Source: Bacillota bacterium
Lineage (GTDB): Bacteria > Bacillota > Clostridia > Lachnospirales > Lachnospiraceae
DNA length: 64,000 nucleotides
Reading direction: 5' to 3'
NCBI GenBank assembly: GCA_023437715.1
Contig: JAEZFK010000037.1
Coordinates: forward strand, 1-64,000
The notes beneath the pieces are model-generated. The model was given only the letters and a program-made list of their open reading frames with translations, was not told where the DNA came from and made no database searches. This document shows, one piece after another, positions 8,784 to 17,334 of the stretch (the first letter of the stretch is position 1; each line of letters opens with the position of its first letter). The translations under genes were made by a program, and so were the position numbers.

Positions 8784-9275
8784 ATGATAATAAGAACTGC
8801 AGAAGAAAAGGATATGCCGGCGCTGCTGGACATTTATAATTATGAGGTGGAGCATGGACTGGCTACCTTTGACTTAAATCCCAAGACCATGGAGGAGAGA
8901 CTTTTGTGGTTTCGGGCCCATAATGTAGGGAACCATCCCCTGATCGTGGCAGAGGAGGATGGAAAGGCGGTAGGCTATGCCAGCCTTTCTTCCTACCGGG
9001 ATAAGGAAGCGTATGAAGCCACGGTGGAGCTGTCCATTTACATTGATCCCGCTTACCGCCGCAGAGGGATTGCGGGAGAGCTGGCGTCGGCCATTCTCAA
9101 GACGGCAAGGGAAAGGGAAGATATCCATACCGTTATTTCCGTCATTACCGGAGGAAACGAAGCCAGCATCCGCCTTCATGAACGGCTGGGGTTTGTCCAT
9201 TGCGGGACCATAAGGGAAGTGGGAGTGAAGTTTGGAAAGCTGCTGGATATTGAAAATTATCAGCTGATGGTGTAG
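8784..9275 (+). CDS. GNAT N-acetyltransferase, Pat/YncA type
   Basis: A 163-residue acetyl-CoA-dependent N-acetyltransferase close to the phosphinothricin/methionine-sulfoximine acetyltransferases (IRTAEEKDMPALLDIYN start, ELSIYIDPAYRRRGIAGEL acetyl-CoA loop near residues 78-97, ITGGNEASIRLHERLGF near 120). Such enzymes acetylate the free amino group of glutamate analogues; the natural substrate is unknown. AGGAGG precedes the ATG. It is transcribed alone and ends in a bidirectional terminator shared with metK. Confidence 0.87.
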   Translation: MIIRTAEEKDMPALLDIYNYEVEHGLATFDLNPKTMEERLLWFRAHNVGNHPLIVAEEDGKAVGYASLSSYRDKEAYEATVELSIYIDPAYRRRGIAGELASAILKTAREREDIHTVISVITGGNEASIRLHERLGFVHCGTIREVGVKFGKLLDIENYQLMV

Positions 9276-9325
9276 GGATAAAGCTGCTTAAGCTCTCCGG
9301 AGAGCTTTCAAAGGGAAAGACAAGA

Positions 9326-9360
9326 CCGGTTGATTTTACAGCTAAAATCAACCGGCTTTT
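9326..9360 (+). terminator. Strong terminator, probably bidirectional
   Basis: A perfect 12-bp stem (CCGGTTGATTTT / AAAATCAACCGG) with a six-base loop and CTTTT tail lies between the convergent acetyltransferase and metK genes. A second palindrome (AAGCTCTCCGGAGAGCTT) lies just upstream near 9290. Confidence 0.85.
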
Positions 9361-9391
9361 CCCTGGTCCATAGGAAAACTTAAGCTCCTGC

Positions 9392-10603
9392 CTAAAAGGA
9401 TGAGAGATCTTTTGCAGCATAAAACTCCAGGGCTTCTTTCAGCGGTTCCACCTTACTCAGCGATTCCCACGGAAGATCCAGATCGGTTCTGCCGAAGTGT
9501 CCGTAGGCAGCGGTCTGCCTGTAAATCGGGCGGCGCAGATTCAGCTCCCGGATAATGGCCTGAGGACGTAGGTCAAACACCTTATTTATGGCCTTTATGA
9601 TGGTATTTTCGTCATACTTTCCCGTTCCAAAGGTCTCTGCGGCGATTGAAACAGGCCTGGCGACGCCGATTGCATAGGATATCTCAATCTCCGCCTTATC
9701 TGCAGCCTGGGCGGCCACAAGGGTTTTGGCAATCCAGCGGGCGGCATAGGCGGCTGAACGGTCTACCTTTGTCGGGTCCTTGCCTGAAAATGCGCCTCCG
9801 CCGTGTCTTCCTGCTCCGCCGTAGGTATCTACAATTATTTTACGCCCCGTAAGGCCCGAATCTCCCTGAGGCCCGCCTATGACAAACCGGCCTGTAGGGT
9901 TTATGTAATATTTGGTATCAGCGTCCAGAAGATGGGCCGGAAGAACCTCCTTGATGACCTTTTCTATGACATCTTTCCGGATTGTTTCCAGAGAGGCTTC
10001 TTTCGAATGCTGGGTGGAAACCACCACGGTATCAATGCGGGCGACAGAACCTTTTTCATCAAATTCCACCGTCACCTGGGATTTCCCGTCGGGACGGAGA
10101 TAGGGAAGGACGCCCTCTTTCCGGACTTTAGCCAGCTGCTTGGTTATCCGGTGGGCGAATGAAATGGCGGGAGGCAGGTATTCGGGGGTTTCGTTGGTTG
10201 CATAGCCGAATATAATGCCCTGATCCCCGGCTCCGATAATGGAATCATCGTCGTCATCGCCTTCCCTGGCTTCAATTGCCTGGTTGACTCCCTGGGCAAT
10301 ATCCGGGGATTGCTTGTCAATTGCCGTAAGAACCGCGATGGAATCGGCATCGAATCCGCCTATGTTTTTTTCATAACCGATGCTTCTGACAGTTTCCCGG
10401 ATGATTTCCGGGATATCCACGTATGCGGTGGTGCTCACTTCTCCCGCCACCAGCGCCAGTCCCGTGGCCACCACAGTCTCTACCGCCACTCTGGCAAAGG
10501 GGTCTTCTTCTATGAGAGCATCTAAAATGGAATCCGATATCTGATCCGCTATTTTATCCGGATGCCCTTCTGTTACCGATTCTGATGTAAAAAATTTTCC
10601 CAT
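9392..10603 (-). CDS. metK: S-adenosylmethionine synthetase
   Basis: Makes S-adenosylmethionine from methionine and ATP. Hallmarks: GHPDKIADQISD at the N terminus, GAGDQGIIFGYA near residue 117, and the glycine-rich GGGAFSGKDPTKVDRS loop near 265; length (403) is normal. The second of two adjacent ATG codons is taken as start because GAGG is eight bases before it but only two before the first. It sits 31 bases after the NifD/K-like gene, same strand, with no terminator or promoter visible in between, so it is apparently co-transcribed with the nitrogenase-like operon and under its cysteine-leader control. I found no SAM-box in front of it. Whether another metK copy exists is unknown. Confidence 0.96.
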   Translation of the reverse strand: MGKFFTSESVTEGHPDKIADQISDSILDALIEEDPFARVAVETVVATGLALVAGEVSTTAYVDIPEIIRETVRSIGYEKNIGGFDADSIAVLTAIDKQSPDIAQGVNQAIEAREGDDDDDSIIGAGDQGIIFGYATNETPEYLPPAISFAHRITKQLAKVRKEGVLPYLRPDGKSQVTVEFDEKGSVARIDTVVVSTQHSKEASLETIRKDVIEKVIKEVLPAHLLDADTKYYINPTGRFVIGGPQGDSGLTGRKIIVDTYGGAGRHGGGAFSGKDPTKVDRSAAYAARWIAKTLVAAQAADKAEIEISYAIGVARPVSIAAETFGTGKYDENTIIKAINKVFDLRPQAIIRELNLRRPIYRQTAAYGHFGRTDLDLPWESLSKVEPLKEALEFYAAKDLSSF

Positions 10604-10634
10604 TTTCATTTCCTCGCTTTCTTTTATTCACTGG

Positions 10635-11936
10635 TTAAATTCCGAATATATCCGATTCAAAAAGGAGATTTGCCGACTGTTGCTGCTGTTTTCGGTTATA
10701 TCTGATGATTGCGCTTATATAATCCTCCGCAAGCCGTAAGGCGCCGTTAATCCCGATATATGTGGAGCCCAGAACGATCTGATTTTCAAGAGGATACTCC
10801 ACCGCCAGGCAGGCAATCTGAAGCTCCTCCCCAAGCCTGCTTTCCAGAGAACTCCCCAGAATGAACCGGGAACCGGGGGGAAGAGCCGGTTGCTCAGGCG
10901 ACTGGGGCGGTTCCCCGTTTTCCCGGTGATCGGCCGGGATGATCTGAACGGCGTTTGCGCCCAGATAGCGGCTTAAGAAATTTCCATAGCCTTTCCCGTA
11001 GTTTTCATCGGAGACAATGGTGACGCTCTTTTCCATATCTTCGGGATAATAATAATCAAGAATCCGCTGAAACGTATGGTGAAATTCCCGTTTCCGTTTT
11101 TTCATATATTCCTCAATCTTTTCCGAAGGCAGATTTAAGGCATTTCCTACTGTTTTTAAAAACTCCCCTACGGCAGCAGGGCCCACCGGAATATCCGGTA
11201 TCAGAAGCCAGGGCACACCGAAGAGTTCTTCCAGACGCCTGGCAGCCTGCAGGCCCCATCTGGAGAATACGAGAGTGAGAGAGGCCTTTGGCAGATGGCA
11301 TAGCTGGGACCAGCCGTTTTCATTAAATAAATAATTGGAGGATATGCCGATGCCGTTTAATAAGAAAGACAATTCTTTTAAGTCGTTCTGAAAATGAACG
11401 TTCGCCCCCGGGATAATGCCAAGGAGGTTAACAGAGAGTTCCTGGCCGGAGAGAGCGTTTTCCTCTGTGCCTGATGCCAGAGGCAATGCCTTTATAAGAT
11501 TATCCATAAATACTTCATAGCCGGCGTGAGGCAGGCCTTTGAAACCGGCTGTTTCACTTTCAAAAATCGGTATGCCCTGGCCCACGGCTTCCTTTACCAT
11601 AGCCGGAATGTCGTCTCCCACCATGGCCGGTTCGCAGCCGTTTAAGACGGCGTAGAGATTTGCTTTTATAACCTTTGCCGAATTCTTTATCTGTTCACGC
11701 AGCCGGGAGCCGCCGCCGAATACCACATGGCGCTCCAGTACATTGGTGGACGGTATTTCCAGACCGCCGTGGGAGCCGTACCCTAAGCCGGAAGCATAGT
11801 CCGACAGGCTTCCCTGGAGGGCGCAGCCTCCGTTGGAATGCACCACAGGCACAATCCCGGGAATTTCCAATGCGGTGCGCAGGGCCCCCTGAAAAGCACA
11901 GCCATACCGGCTTCTCTGCAAACAATCATGAGTCAT
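10635..11936 (-). CDS. Nitrogenase component 1-like subunit, three-Cys type
   Basis: A 433-residue NifD/NifK/NifE-superfamily protein. Three cysteines sit where component-1 proteins place their interface-cluster ligands: Cys13 in GCAFQGA, Cys38 in SNGGCALQG and Cys101 in NGCEPAMVGDD, followed by the usual Rossmann-like modules. This makes it the cluster-providing partner of the next gene upstream. It lacks an obvious match to the FeMo-cofactor Cys/His ligands of NifD, so nitrogen fixation is not indicated. ATG at 11936 overlaps the stop of the upstream subunit gene, indicating coupling; a TTG at 11942 is an alternative. Expected to bind Fe-S clusters and accept electrons from the NifH-like protein. 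Substrate unknown. Confidence 0.82.
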   Translation of the reverse strand: MTHDCLQRSRYGCAFQGALRTALEIPGIVPVVHSNGGCALQGSLSDYASGLGYGSHGGLEIPSTNVLERHVVFGGGSRLREQIKNSAKVIKANLYAVLNGCEPAMVGDDIPAMVKEAVGQGIPIFESETAGFKGLPHAGYEVFMDNLIKALPLASGTEENALSGQELSVNLLGIIPGANVHFQNDLKELSFLLNGIGISSNYLFNENGWSQLCHLPKASLTLVFSRWGLQAARRLEELFGVPWLLIPDIPVGPAAVGEFLKTVGNALNLPSEKIEEYMKKRKREFHHTFQRILDYYYPEDMEKSVTIVSDENYGKGYGNFLSRYLGANAVQIIPADHRENGEPPQSPEQPALPPGSRFILGSSLESRLGEELQIACLAVEYPLENQIVLGSTYIGINGALRLAEDYISAIIRYNRKQQQQSANLLFESDIFGI

Positions 11937-11938
11937 CT

Positions 11939-13384
11939 TCAATTGACCTCCCTCTTTATATACCAGTCTCCCCGCCGCTTAAGCCACTCTTCCCTGTAAT
12001 AATCCGATGCAGCATCAACGGCTTTTACGGAACCGGAGTCTATGGTTTTCAGCCTAACTGCCATATCAATAAAAGCCCGTATCCCCTCATACCCGCACAG
12101 AGGAAACTGGCCGCTGTAGAAGGGGACGACTCCGAGTCCGGCGGCTACGTGGGACAGCTCACCGCTGCCCACATAATAATCCGGCTTTGATTTGCTCAAG
12201 GCATTTACTGTTTCAAATGGCTGTCCGTTTGCTGCGACAGCGATAATCCGGTCGGAAGCAGCGGTCCTGGCAGCTGTCAAAATAGATTCGATTTCCTTTA
12301 ATTCCTCCCGGTTTTTCTCATCCACATATGGAAATACATAGCCTGTTACGGTCCCGCCCAGGGAAAGGATAAGCTGGGTAATGCTTTTTGCCGCATAAAC
12401 CTCCAGCTCCAGGAAAAAGGATTTTCCTGCCAGAGGCTGCTTCAAAAAATCCTCCCGGAAGCCTTCTTCCTGCTGTTGGATGAAAGCGGCGGCTTTTTCT
12501 TCTGCTCCAAACGCGGTTCCCAGGGCCGTTAAAAACTCTCTGACGGACTCCAGGGAAGCCGGATAACCTGCCTCCAGATAAGGGACGCCGAAATCATCCC
12601 GAAGCCCCTCTCCCAGCAAATGGCCTTCGCTCCGGTTGACGGCTATGGAAGCGGCCGCCAGGGAAGCGTTCTGGATTCCTTCTACGGAAGAAAACAGGGG
12701 AAGCAAATGCCAGGGTATGCCCAGTGCGGATATCAGCTTTGTTATGGCTGTTAAATCCCGTATGGATTCGGAAACCGAGATGAGATTGAGAAATCCCCCT
12801 TTTAAGGACTTTCCGCAGGCCGGATTGTCTTTGTCACGGATCAGATGCCGCAAAAGAGTGTGAAATACAATATCATAGCCGGTAACCGGGGTTTTTGATT
12901 TGAATCCGTCCGTATTTATGAACAGAACAGGAACGTCCGTCTCTTCTGACAGCTCCAATATGACGGAGGCCACATCATCGTTGCTGATTGCCGTAACCGG
13001 CGTTCCCACGATAAACACTGCTGCGGCCCCATGGCGGAGGGCCTGGCGGACGGTTTTTCTAAGCTCGTCGTCTCCCCCCAGAATGGTATTGCGTTCATTG
13101 AGCCCGGTGGTATAAACGGGCGCCGTCTGAATCCGGCTGAAATACTTCCAGGCTCCGGAGCAGCCGGCGCTGCCGTGGACCACCACAGAAGCGCCTCTTA
13201 TGGTTGCCAATATGGCGAGGGCGTATAAAATTTCGTCATTTCCGGCCTGGGAAAATGTGCGCAGCCGCTGTTCAATCTCGCCTTCGGTGTCGCTTATGAG
13301 CTGACCTAAGGCTCCGTGATAATTGCTGAGGGCAGCCGTTCTCTTTTCTCTGGTGGGAATGGTTCGTTGCGTTCTGACTCCCAT
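11939..13384 (-). CDS. Nitrogenase component 1-like subunit, one-Cys type
   Basis: A 481-residue partner of the same superfamily. The signature HGSAGC (Cys75) and GLNERNTILGGDDELRK near residue 93 clearly mark the family, and a C-terminal CGYEGIRAF matches the conserved GYxG segment. However, no cysteine precedes HGSAGC at the first ligand position, and the third position reads GTPVTAISNDD instead of a Cys motif, so only one canonical ligand remains. Together with the three-Cys partner this gives 3+1, as in chlorophyllide-type reductases, rather than the six of a nitrogenase P-cluster. AGAGAGG precedes the ATG. It lies between the NifH-like gene (32-base gap) and its partner (overlap). Confidence 0.82.
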   Translation of the reverse strand: MGVRTQRTIPTREKRTAALSNYHGALGQLISDTEGEIEQRLRTFSQAGNDEILYALAILATIRGASVVVHGSAGCSGAWKYFSRIQTAPVYTTGLNERNTILGGDDELRKTVRQALRHGAAAVFIVGTPVTAISNDDVASVILELSEETDVPVLFINTDGFKSKTPVTGYDIVFHTLLRHLIRDKDNPACGKSLKGGFLNLISVSESIRDLTAITKLISALGIPWHLLPLFSSVEGIQNASLAAASIAVNRSEGHLLGEGLRDDFGVPYLEAGYPASLESVREFLTALGTAFGAEEKAAAFIQQQEEGFREDFLKQPLAGKSFFLELEVYAAKSITQLILSLGGTVTGYVFPYVDEKNREELKEIESILTAARTAASDRIIAVAANGQPFETVNALSKSKPDYYVGSGELSHVAAGLGVVPFYSGQFPLCGYEGIRAFIDMAVRLKTIDSGSVKAVDAASDYYREEWLKRRGDWYIKREVN

Positions 13385-13416
13385 GTTTTACCTCTCTTTA
13401 CATAAAACTGAATATT

Positions 13417-14292
13417 TTAGATCGCTTCAAGGGCTGATACCTCGCCGGAATTTAAGCTGTATACCTTATCGCCCCAGAGCCTCGCCCATTCCCGAAGGTC
13501 TGCCGCGCCCAAGGGGTTTGGAACGACCAGCTCTTCATTTCCCGCTACGTAGTTTGCCAGCTTGCGGTACAAATCTGCATGCTCTGATTTTGGATTGGCT
13601 TCGATGACGGTTTTTCCGTACAGCTCGCTTTGGGAAACCACCAGGGAACGGGGGATATAGCCTGCCACCGTGGCCCCTGTCTTTTCCGCAAAATCATTGA
13701 TGATGGAATTGGAGTAGCCTGCCGAAAGTCCGTTTGCGATGATGCCTCCCAGCTTTGCCCCGCCGGTAGGAGCGTACTTGTTTATGGCCTTAAAAAGATT
13801 GTTGGCCGCATAGAACGCCATGAAGTCCGAAGAGCTGACCACATACGCCCGGTCGGTAATTCCGTCCCTGATGGGAACCGCAAATCCTCCGCACACCACA
13901 TCCCCCAGCACATCATAGAGGACGAAATCCGGTTTGAACTCCTCGAAAAGATGAAGCTCCTGAAGAAGGGTGACGGCGGCATTTATTCCCCGTCCGGCGC
14001 AGCCTACGCCGGGTACGGGGCCGCCGGATTCGATGCAAAGGACGCCGCCGAAGCCTACTGCCGATATGTCATCCAAATGCACCCGGGAGGCGCTGCGCAT
14101 GCTGTCCAAAACAGTGGGCAGGTAGTGATTTCCCCGCAGCGTGTTTGTGGAATCGCTTTTGGGGTCACAGCCGACCTGAATTACCCGGTAGCCGGCCTCG
14201 GCCAGCGCTGCGCTTATGTTAGAGGTAGTGGTAGACTTGCCAATACCTCCCTTTCCGTAGATGGCAATGTGCTTGCCGATTTTATCACTCAT
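13417..14292 (-). CDS. NifH-like ATP-dependent iron protein
   Basis: A 291-residue homodimeric Fe protein that hydrolyses MgATP and passes electrons to its component-1 partner. Walker A GKGGIGKST is at residues 13-21, GCDPKSDST follows at 41-49, and the two [4Fe-4S] ligands are present as Cys98 in GVGCAGRG and Cys134 in DVVCGG. Sequence is close to true NifH in these motifs, but the locus has no nifB, nifE, nifN or nifV, so it belongs to a nitrogenase-like, non-fixing group. It starts with ATG after GGAAGGA and lies between the radical SAM gene and the two component-1-like genes, which supports a dedicated electron-donor role in this operon. Confidence 0.93.
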   Translation of the reverse strand: MSDKIGKHIAIYGKGGIGKSTTTSNISAALAEAGYRVIQVGCDPKSDSTNTLRGNHYLPTVLDSMRSASRVHLDDISAVGFGGVLCIESGGPVPGVGCAGRGINAAVTLLQELHLFEEFKPDFVLYDVLGDVVCGGFAVPIRDGITDRAYVVSSSDFMAFYAANNLFKAINKYAPTGGAKLGGIIANGLSAGYSNSIINDFAEKTGATVAGYIPRSLVVSQSELYGKTVIEANPKSEHADLYRKLANYVAGNEELVVPNPLGAADLREWARLWGDKVYSLNSGEVSALEAI

Positions 14293-14355
14293 ACTGATCC
14301 GATCCTTCCTTAAATAAAGATAAACTGATTAACTGCATCCTGCTGAAATATTTGC

Positions 14356-15591
14356 TTAAACCGCCTCGTGGAGCTCGGGATAGTTGGTATAAAAGTCTTT
14401 GACGTCAATTCCTTCCAGAATACGGTATAAATCAAAGGGTACGGCATCCGTGCCAGCATTGGCGTCTCTTAACTGATCCCAGGTGACTCCATGCTTGCGG
14501 TATAAGGCAACGGTCCGCTCAAACACCTCCCAGTGCCAATCCGGGTCAGGAGTCCGATGGCCCTGGAGGGCCGAGCCCACGTTGACGTACCACTGGCTGG
14601 GCTGGGCGATTACGCCGTGTTCCACCAGATATTCAATTCCGGTCATTAAGGATTCCTTGGGCTCTATGCCGGAGACCAGGGTTGAGCGGACCCGGTACTT
14701 TCCGAACAGTTCAACCTCATATTTAAGAGCCGCCAGCCAGTTTGACCTGCCCCCGCATTCCTGAGCCTTTCCCGGGCAGATTAAGTCAAACATTTTCTCG
14801 CTCCAGACCTCCATGTTGGTGGCAAAGGTACGGTACCCGGCATCCTTATACTTTTCCAGCACCGTCAAATCCCTGGGTGCTCCCACACATGCCGTTCCAT
14901 TAAAGTCCTCAAGTCCCGTTGCGTTCTGAATTGCTTCGGCAACGTCTAAATAGTATTCAACCTCCCGCCGCTCCGGCACAAACCCGCCGCTTATGGTCAC
15001 ATGGTCGAAGCCGTATCCTCTGTAGCCTGCGCTTATGGCTTCCCCCACCTGCTTCGGGGTTTTCCAGCTGATTCCCTGGGCCTCTCCATATATGGATTTG
15101 GTTGTGTTGATATTGCAGAATAAGCAGTCCAGACCTTTATCCTTTAGGGAGCATTCATTGCTGTAGGATACGAACAGGGCCCCGTGCCCGTTGTCGGTGG
15201 CTATGGTCCGAAAAGCTGTGCCGTCAGAGGCATGCAGCTTATAATAGGGAGATCTTCTGACAAAGTGTAAATTTTCAAAAACCGGAGTATCCCGGTCAAA
15301 AACATGATACTGGCCGTCTATGTAACGTATGGACAGGGGACTATCCTGATTCCAGCGTATTCCCACCCTGAATTTGCCCTTAGGCGTCAGGAAACAGGCT
15401 GGGAACTCCACATCCCTGTGGGCGTGTTTGTCTGCCGTGAACAGAACATGGACCGTTTCCTGAATCTCACCGCCCACATCCAGATGGCTGAAAATATCCA
15501 CCGGAAAGCTTAAGCCTTCCACCAGAATCCGGTTTTTTACCTGCAGTTCCTTAATCAGCTCTTCCTTGCTATAATCTGATAAACTTCCCAT
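14356..15591 (-). CDS. Radical SAM protein with unusual Cys spacing
   Basis: A 411-residue protein with a radical SAM-like core. The likely cluster motif is Cys147, Cys156 and Cys159 (ECSLKDKGLDCLFC), a CX8CX2C spacing instead of CX3CX2C, followed by HVTISGG near residue 222 where the SAM-binding GGE motif is expected. A 140-residue N-terminal extension is unlike common families. ATG at 15591 follows AAGGAG with six bases spacing; an in-frame ATG at 15624 has no ribosome site. Position between the importer and the nifH-like gene suggests it matures a cofactor of the reductase or processes its substrate; both are inference. It is not a NifB homologue as far as I can see. Confidence 0.78.
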   Translation of the reverse strand: MGSLSDYSKEELIKELQVKNRILVEGLSFPVDIFSHLDVGGEIQETVHVLFTADKHAHRDVEFPACFLTPKGKFRVGIRWNQDSPLSIRYIDGQYHVFDRDTPVFENLHFVRRSPYYKLHASDGTAFRTIATDNGHGALFVSYSNECSLKDKGLDCLFCNINTTKSIYGEAQGISWKTPKQVGEAISAGYRGYGFDHVTISGGFVPERREVEYYLDVAEAIQNATGLEDFNGTACVGAPRDLTVLEKYKDAGYRTFATNMEVWSEKMFDLICPGKAQECGGRSNWLAALKYEVELFGKYRVRSTLVSGIEPKESLMTGIEYLVEHGVIAQPSQWYVNVGSALQGHRTPDPDWHWEVFERTVALYRKHGVTWDQLRDANAGTDAVPFDLYRILEGIDVKDFYTNYPELHEAV

Positions 15592-15649
15592 TTTAAACTC
15601 CTTCTGCTGCACCCGGCAGCTCATAATATTTTGTTAATACACAATCAGT

Positions 15650-16510
15650 TCAAAATTTCTTATTGTCATATATTCCGTAGGGCCTAAGGACCACCTTGCC
15701 GAACAGACGGATCAGCCGGTCTGACAAGTAGCCCATCAGTCCCAAAACCAGAAGTCCGATAAATATCCAGTCCGTTCTGAAATACAGCCTGGAGGTATAA
15801 ATCAAAAATCCGATGCCTTCCTTGGCTGCCAGCATCTCTGCCGCAACAATGGAGGTAAAGGCGCCTCCAAGGGCCAGGCGGATGCCGGTAAAAATATTGG
15901 GAACAGCGGACGGAATAATCACAAAAAATACGATTTGCCATTCCTTTGCCCCCAGAGACCTGGCGGCCTCAACCCGGTGAATATCCACACTCAGCACGCC
16001 CGCAATGGTGTTGATGAGGAGGGTAAAGATGGTGGCATACATAATGAGAACTATCTTGGATTTTTCTCCGGCTCCAAACCACATGAGAAACAGGGTCAAA
16101 AATCCGATGGCCGGAATGAAGCGGAAAAAGTCGATGAGCGGTTCGAAGATGAGCCGCAGCAGTTCAATCCGTCCGATAATGACTCCGGCAGGAATCCCAA
16201 TGAGCATTCCAAGCACCCAGCCGGAGCAGACCCTTTTTGTGCTGATTAGGATATATTTGCCAAGGGTCCCGTCTAAAATAATCTCTTTCATTCCGGTAAG
16301 GGTCTCCCATGGGCTGGGAAGAAAATCAACCGTATACACCAGTGAAGCAAGCCCCCATACCGCAAGCAAAACAGCCCAGGTAAGTATGCCTTTTTTCGCG
16401 AAGAAAAGTAATTTGCCGTAAATAAACCGTCCCAGCCCGGCTTTCTCCGGCACGGCATCCTTTGCCGCCTTATTTTGGCCGAAAACGGCCGCACCTATAT
16501 TTTCTGCCAT
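15650..16510 (-). CDS. ABC transporter permease, SsuC/TauC family
   Basis: A 286-residue inner-membrane permease with about six hydrophobic segments and the cytoplasmic EAA loop (EAARSLGAKEWQIVFFVIIPSA, quoted in part: EAARSLGA, near residue 183) that contacts the ATPase. It belongs to the nitrate/sulfonate/taurine importer family. GGAGG precedes the ATG and the gene is 14 bases downstream of the ATPase stop. With the ATPase and lipoprotein it forms one importer; the substrate cannot be read from sequence, but a cysteine-codon leader and metK in the same unit favour an organosulfur compound. Confidence 0.88.
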   Translation of the reverse strand: MAENIGAAVFGQNKAAKDAVPEKAGLGRFIYGKLLFFAKKGILTWAVLLAVWGLASLVYTVDFLPSPWETLTGMKEIILDGTLGKYILISTKRVCSGWVLGMLIGIPAGVIIGRIELLRLIFEPLIDFFRFIPAIGFLTLFLMWFGAGEKSKIVLIMYATIFTLLINTIAGVLSVDIHRVEAARSLGAKEWQIVFFVIIPSAVPNIFTGIRLALGGAFTSIVAAEMLAAKEGIGFLIYTSRLYFRTDWIFIGLLVLGLMGYLSDRLIRLFGKVVLRPYGIYDNKKF

Positions 16511-16524
16511 ACTGCCCTCCTTTT

Positions 16525-17316
16525 TTAAATGTTCTTTCCATAATCAAAATGCGCCTGCACCTGTTCAAACAGTTCATTGAATTCTTTTGACGTCACGTTT
16601 CTCGGATAAGCCAGATCCACGTTATAGATTTTATAAATCGTGGCTCCCGGGGATTTTGACATGATGCTGATGCGCTGCCCCAGAAGGATTGCCTCCGTAA
16701 TGTCGTGGGTCACAAAGATGATGGTCTTTTTCGTCTGCTGCCATATTTTAACCAGCTCTATCTGCATCAGACGCCGGGTATGGGCGTCCAGAGCCCCGAA
16801 GGGTTCATCCATAATGAGGATTTCAGAGTCATTGGCAAGGCTTCTTGCAATCTGAAGACGCTGCTTCATGCCTCCTGACAATTCGTTGGGGTATTTTTTT
16901 ACATGCTCCTCTAAGCCTACCAGCGTAATATATTTGGAGGAGATGAAGTGTCTTTCCCCGCTCTTTATTCCTTTCATCTTAAGCCCGAATTCAATATTTC
17001 CCCGGACAGTCAGCCATGGGAAGATGGCGGAATCCGCATTTTGAAACACCACCCCCCGGTCCTCACCCGGCTTGCTTACCTCTTTTCCATCCACCTGGAT
17101 GCTCCCTTCGGATTTTGGTATGTATCCGGCAATGAGGTTGAGCAGGGTGGACTTACCGCAGCCCGAGGGGCCCAGCAGGATGTGGAATTCTCCTTTATTT
17201 ATCTTTAAGTTCACATTTTCCAGCACAGACGGTTCTCCCGGAGTATGGCCGCCGGAAGCATCATAGGTCTTGGAAACCCGAAAAATCCGAATAAAGCCTT
17301 GTTCTGCTGCATTCAT
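16525..17316 (-). CDS. ABC transporter ATPase, SsuB/TauB family
   Basis: A 263-residue ATP-binding subunit. Walker A GPSGCGKST near residue 49, Q-loop VVFQNADSAIFPW, signature LSGGMKQR near 145, Walker B EILIMDEPFGALD near 165 and switch His in FVTHDITEA are all present, so it should be active. The FPW after the Q-loop and ITEA after the H-loop are typical for the nitrate/sulfonate/taurine subfamily. It lies between the binding lipoprotein and permease genes with gaps under 20 bases, in one transcript. Confidence 0.92.
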   Translation of the reverse strand: MNAAEQGFIRIFRVSKTYDASGGHTPGEPSVLENVNLKINKGEFHILLGPSGCGKSTLLNLIAGYIPKSEGSIQVDGKEVSKPGEDRGVVFQNADSAIFPWLTVRGNIEFGLKMKGIKSGERHFISSKYITLVGLEEHVKKYPNELSGGMKQRLQIARSLANDSEILIMDEPFGALDAHTRRLMQIELVKIWQQTKKTIIFVTHDITEAILLGQRISIMSKSPGATIYKIYNVDLAYPRNVTSKEFNELFEQVQAHFDYGKNI

Positions 17317-17334
17317 AATTTACCGCCTTTCTTT

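Noticed and set aside
10604..10640. SAM riboswitch controlling metK
   Set aside because: The gap to the upstream gene is only about 30 bases and no SAM-box motif is present there or in the operon leader.
9392..14292. True nitrogen fixation locus
   Set aside because: NifH motifs are good, but component-1 proteins lack P-cluster and FeMo-co ligands and no nifB, nifE, nifN or nifV is present.
13630..14313. 227-residue plus-strand frame opposite the NifH-like gene
   Set aside because: No ribosome site or family; it is the antisense shadow of a conserved gene with GC-rich third positions.
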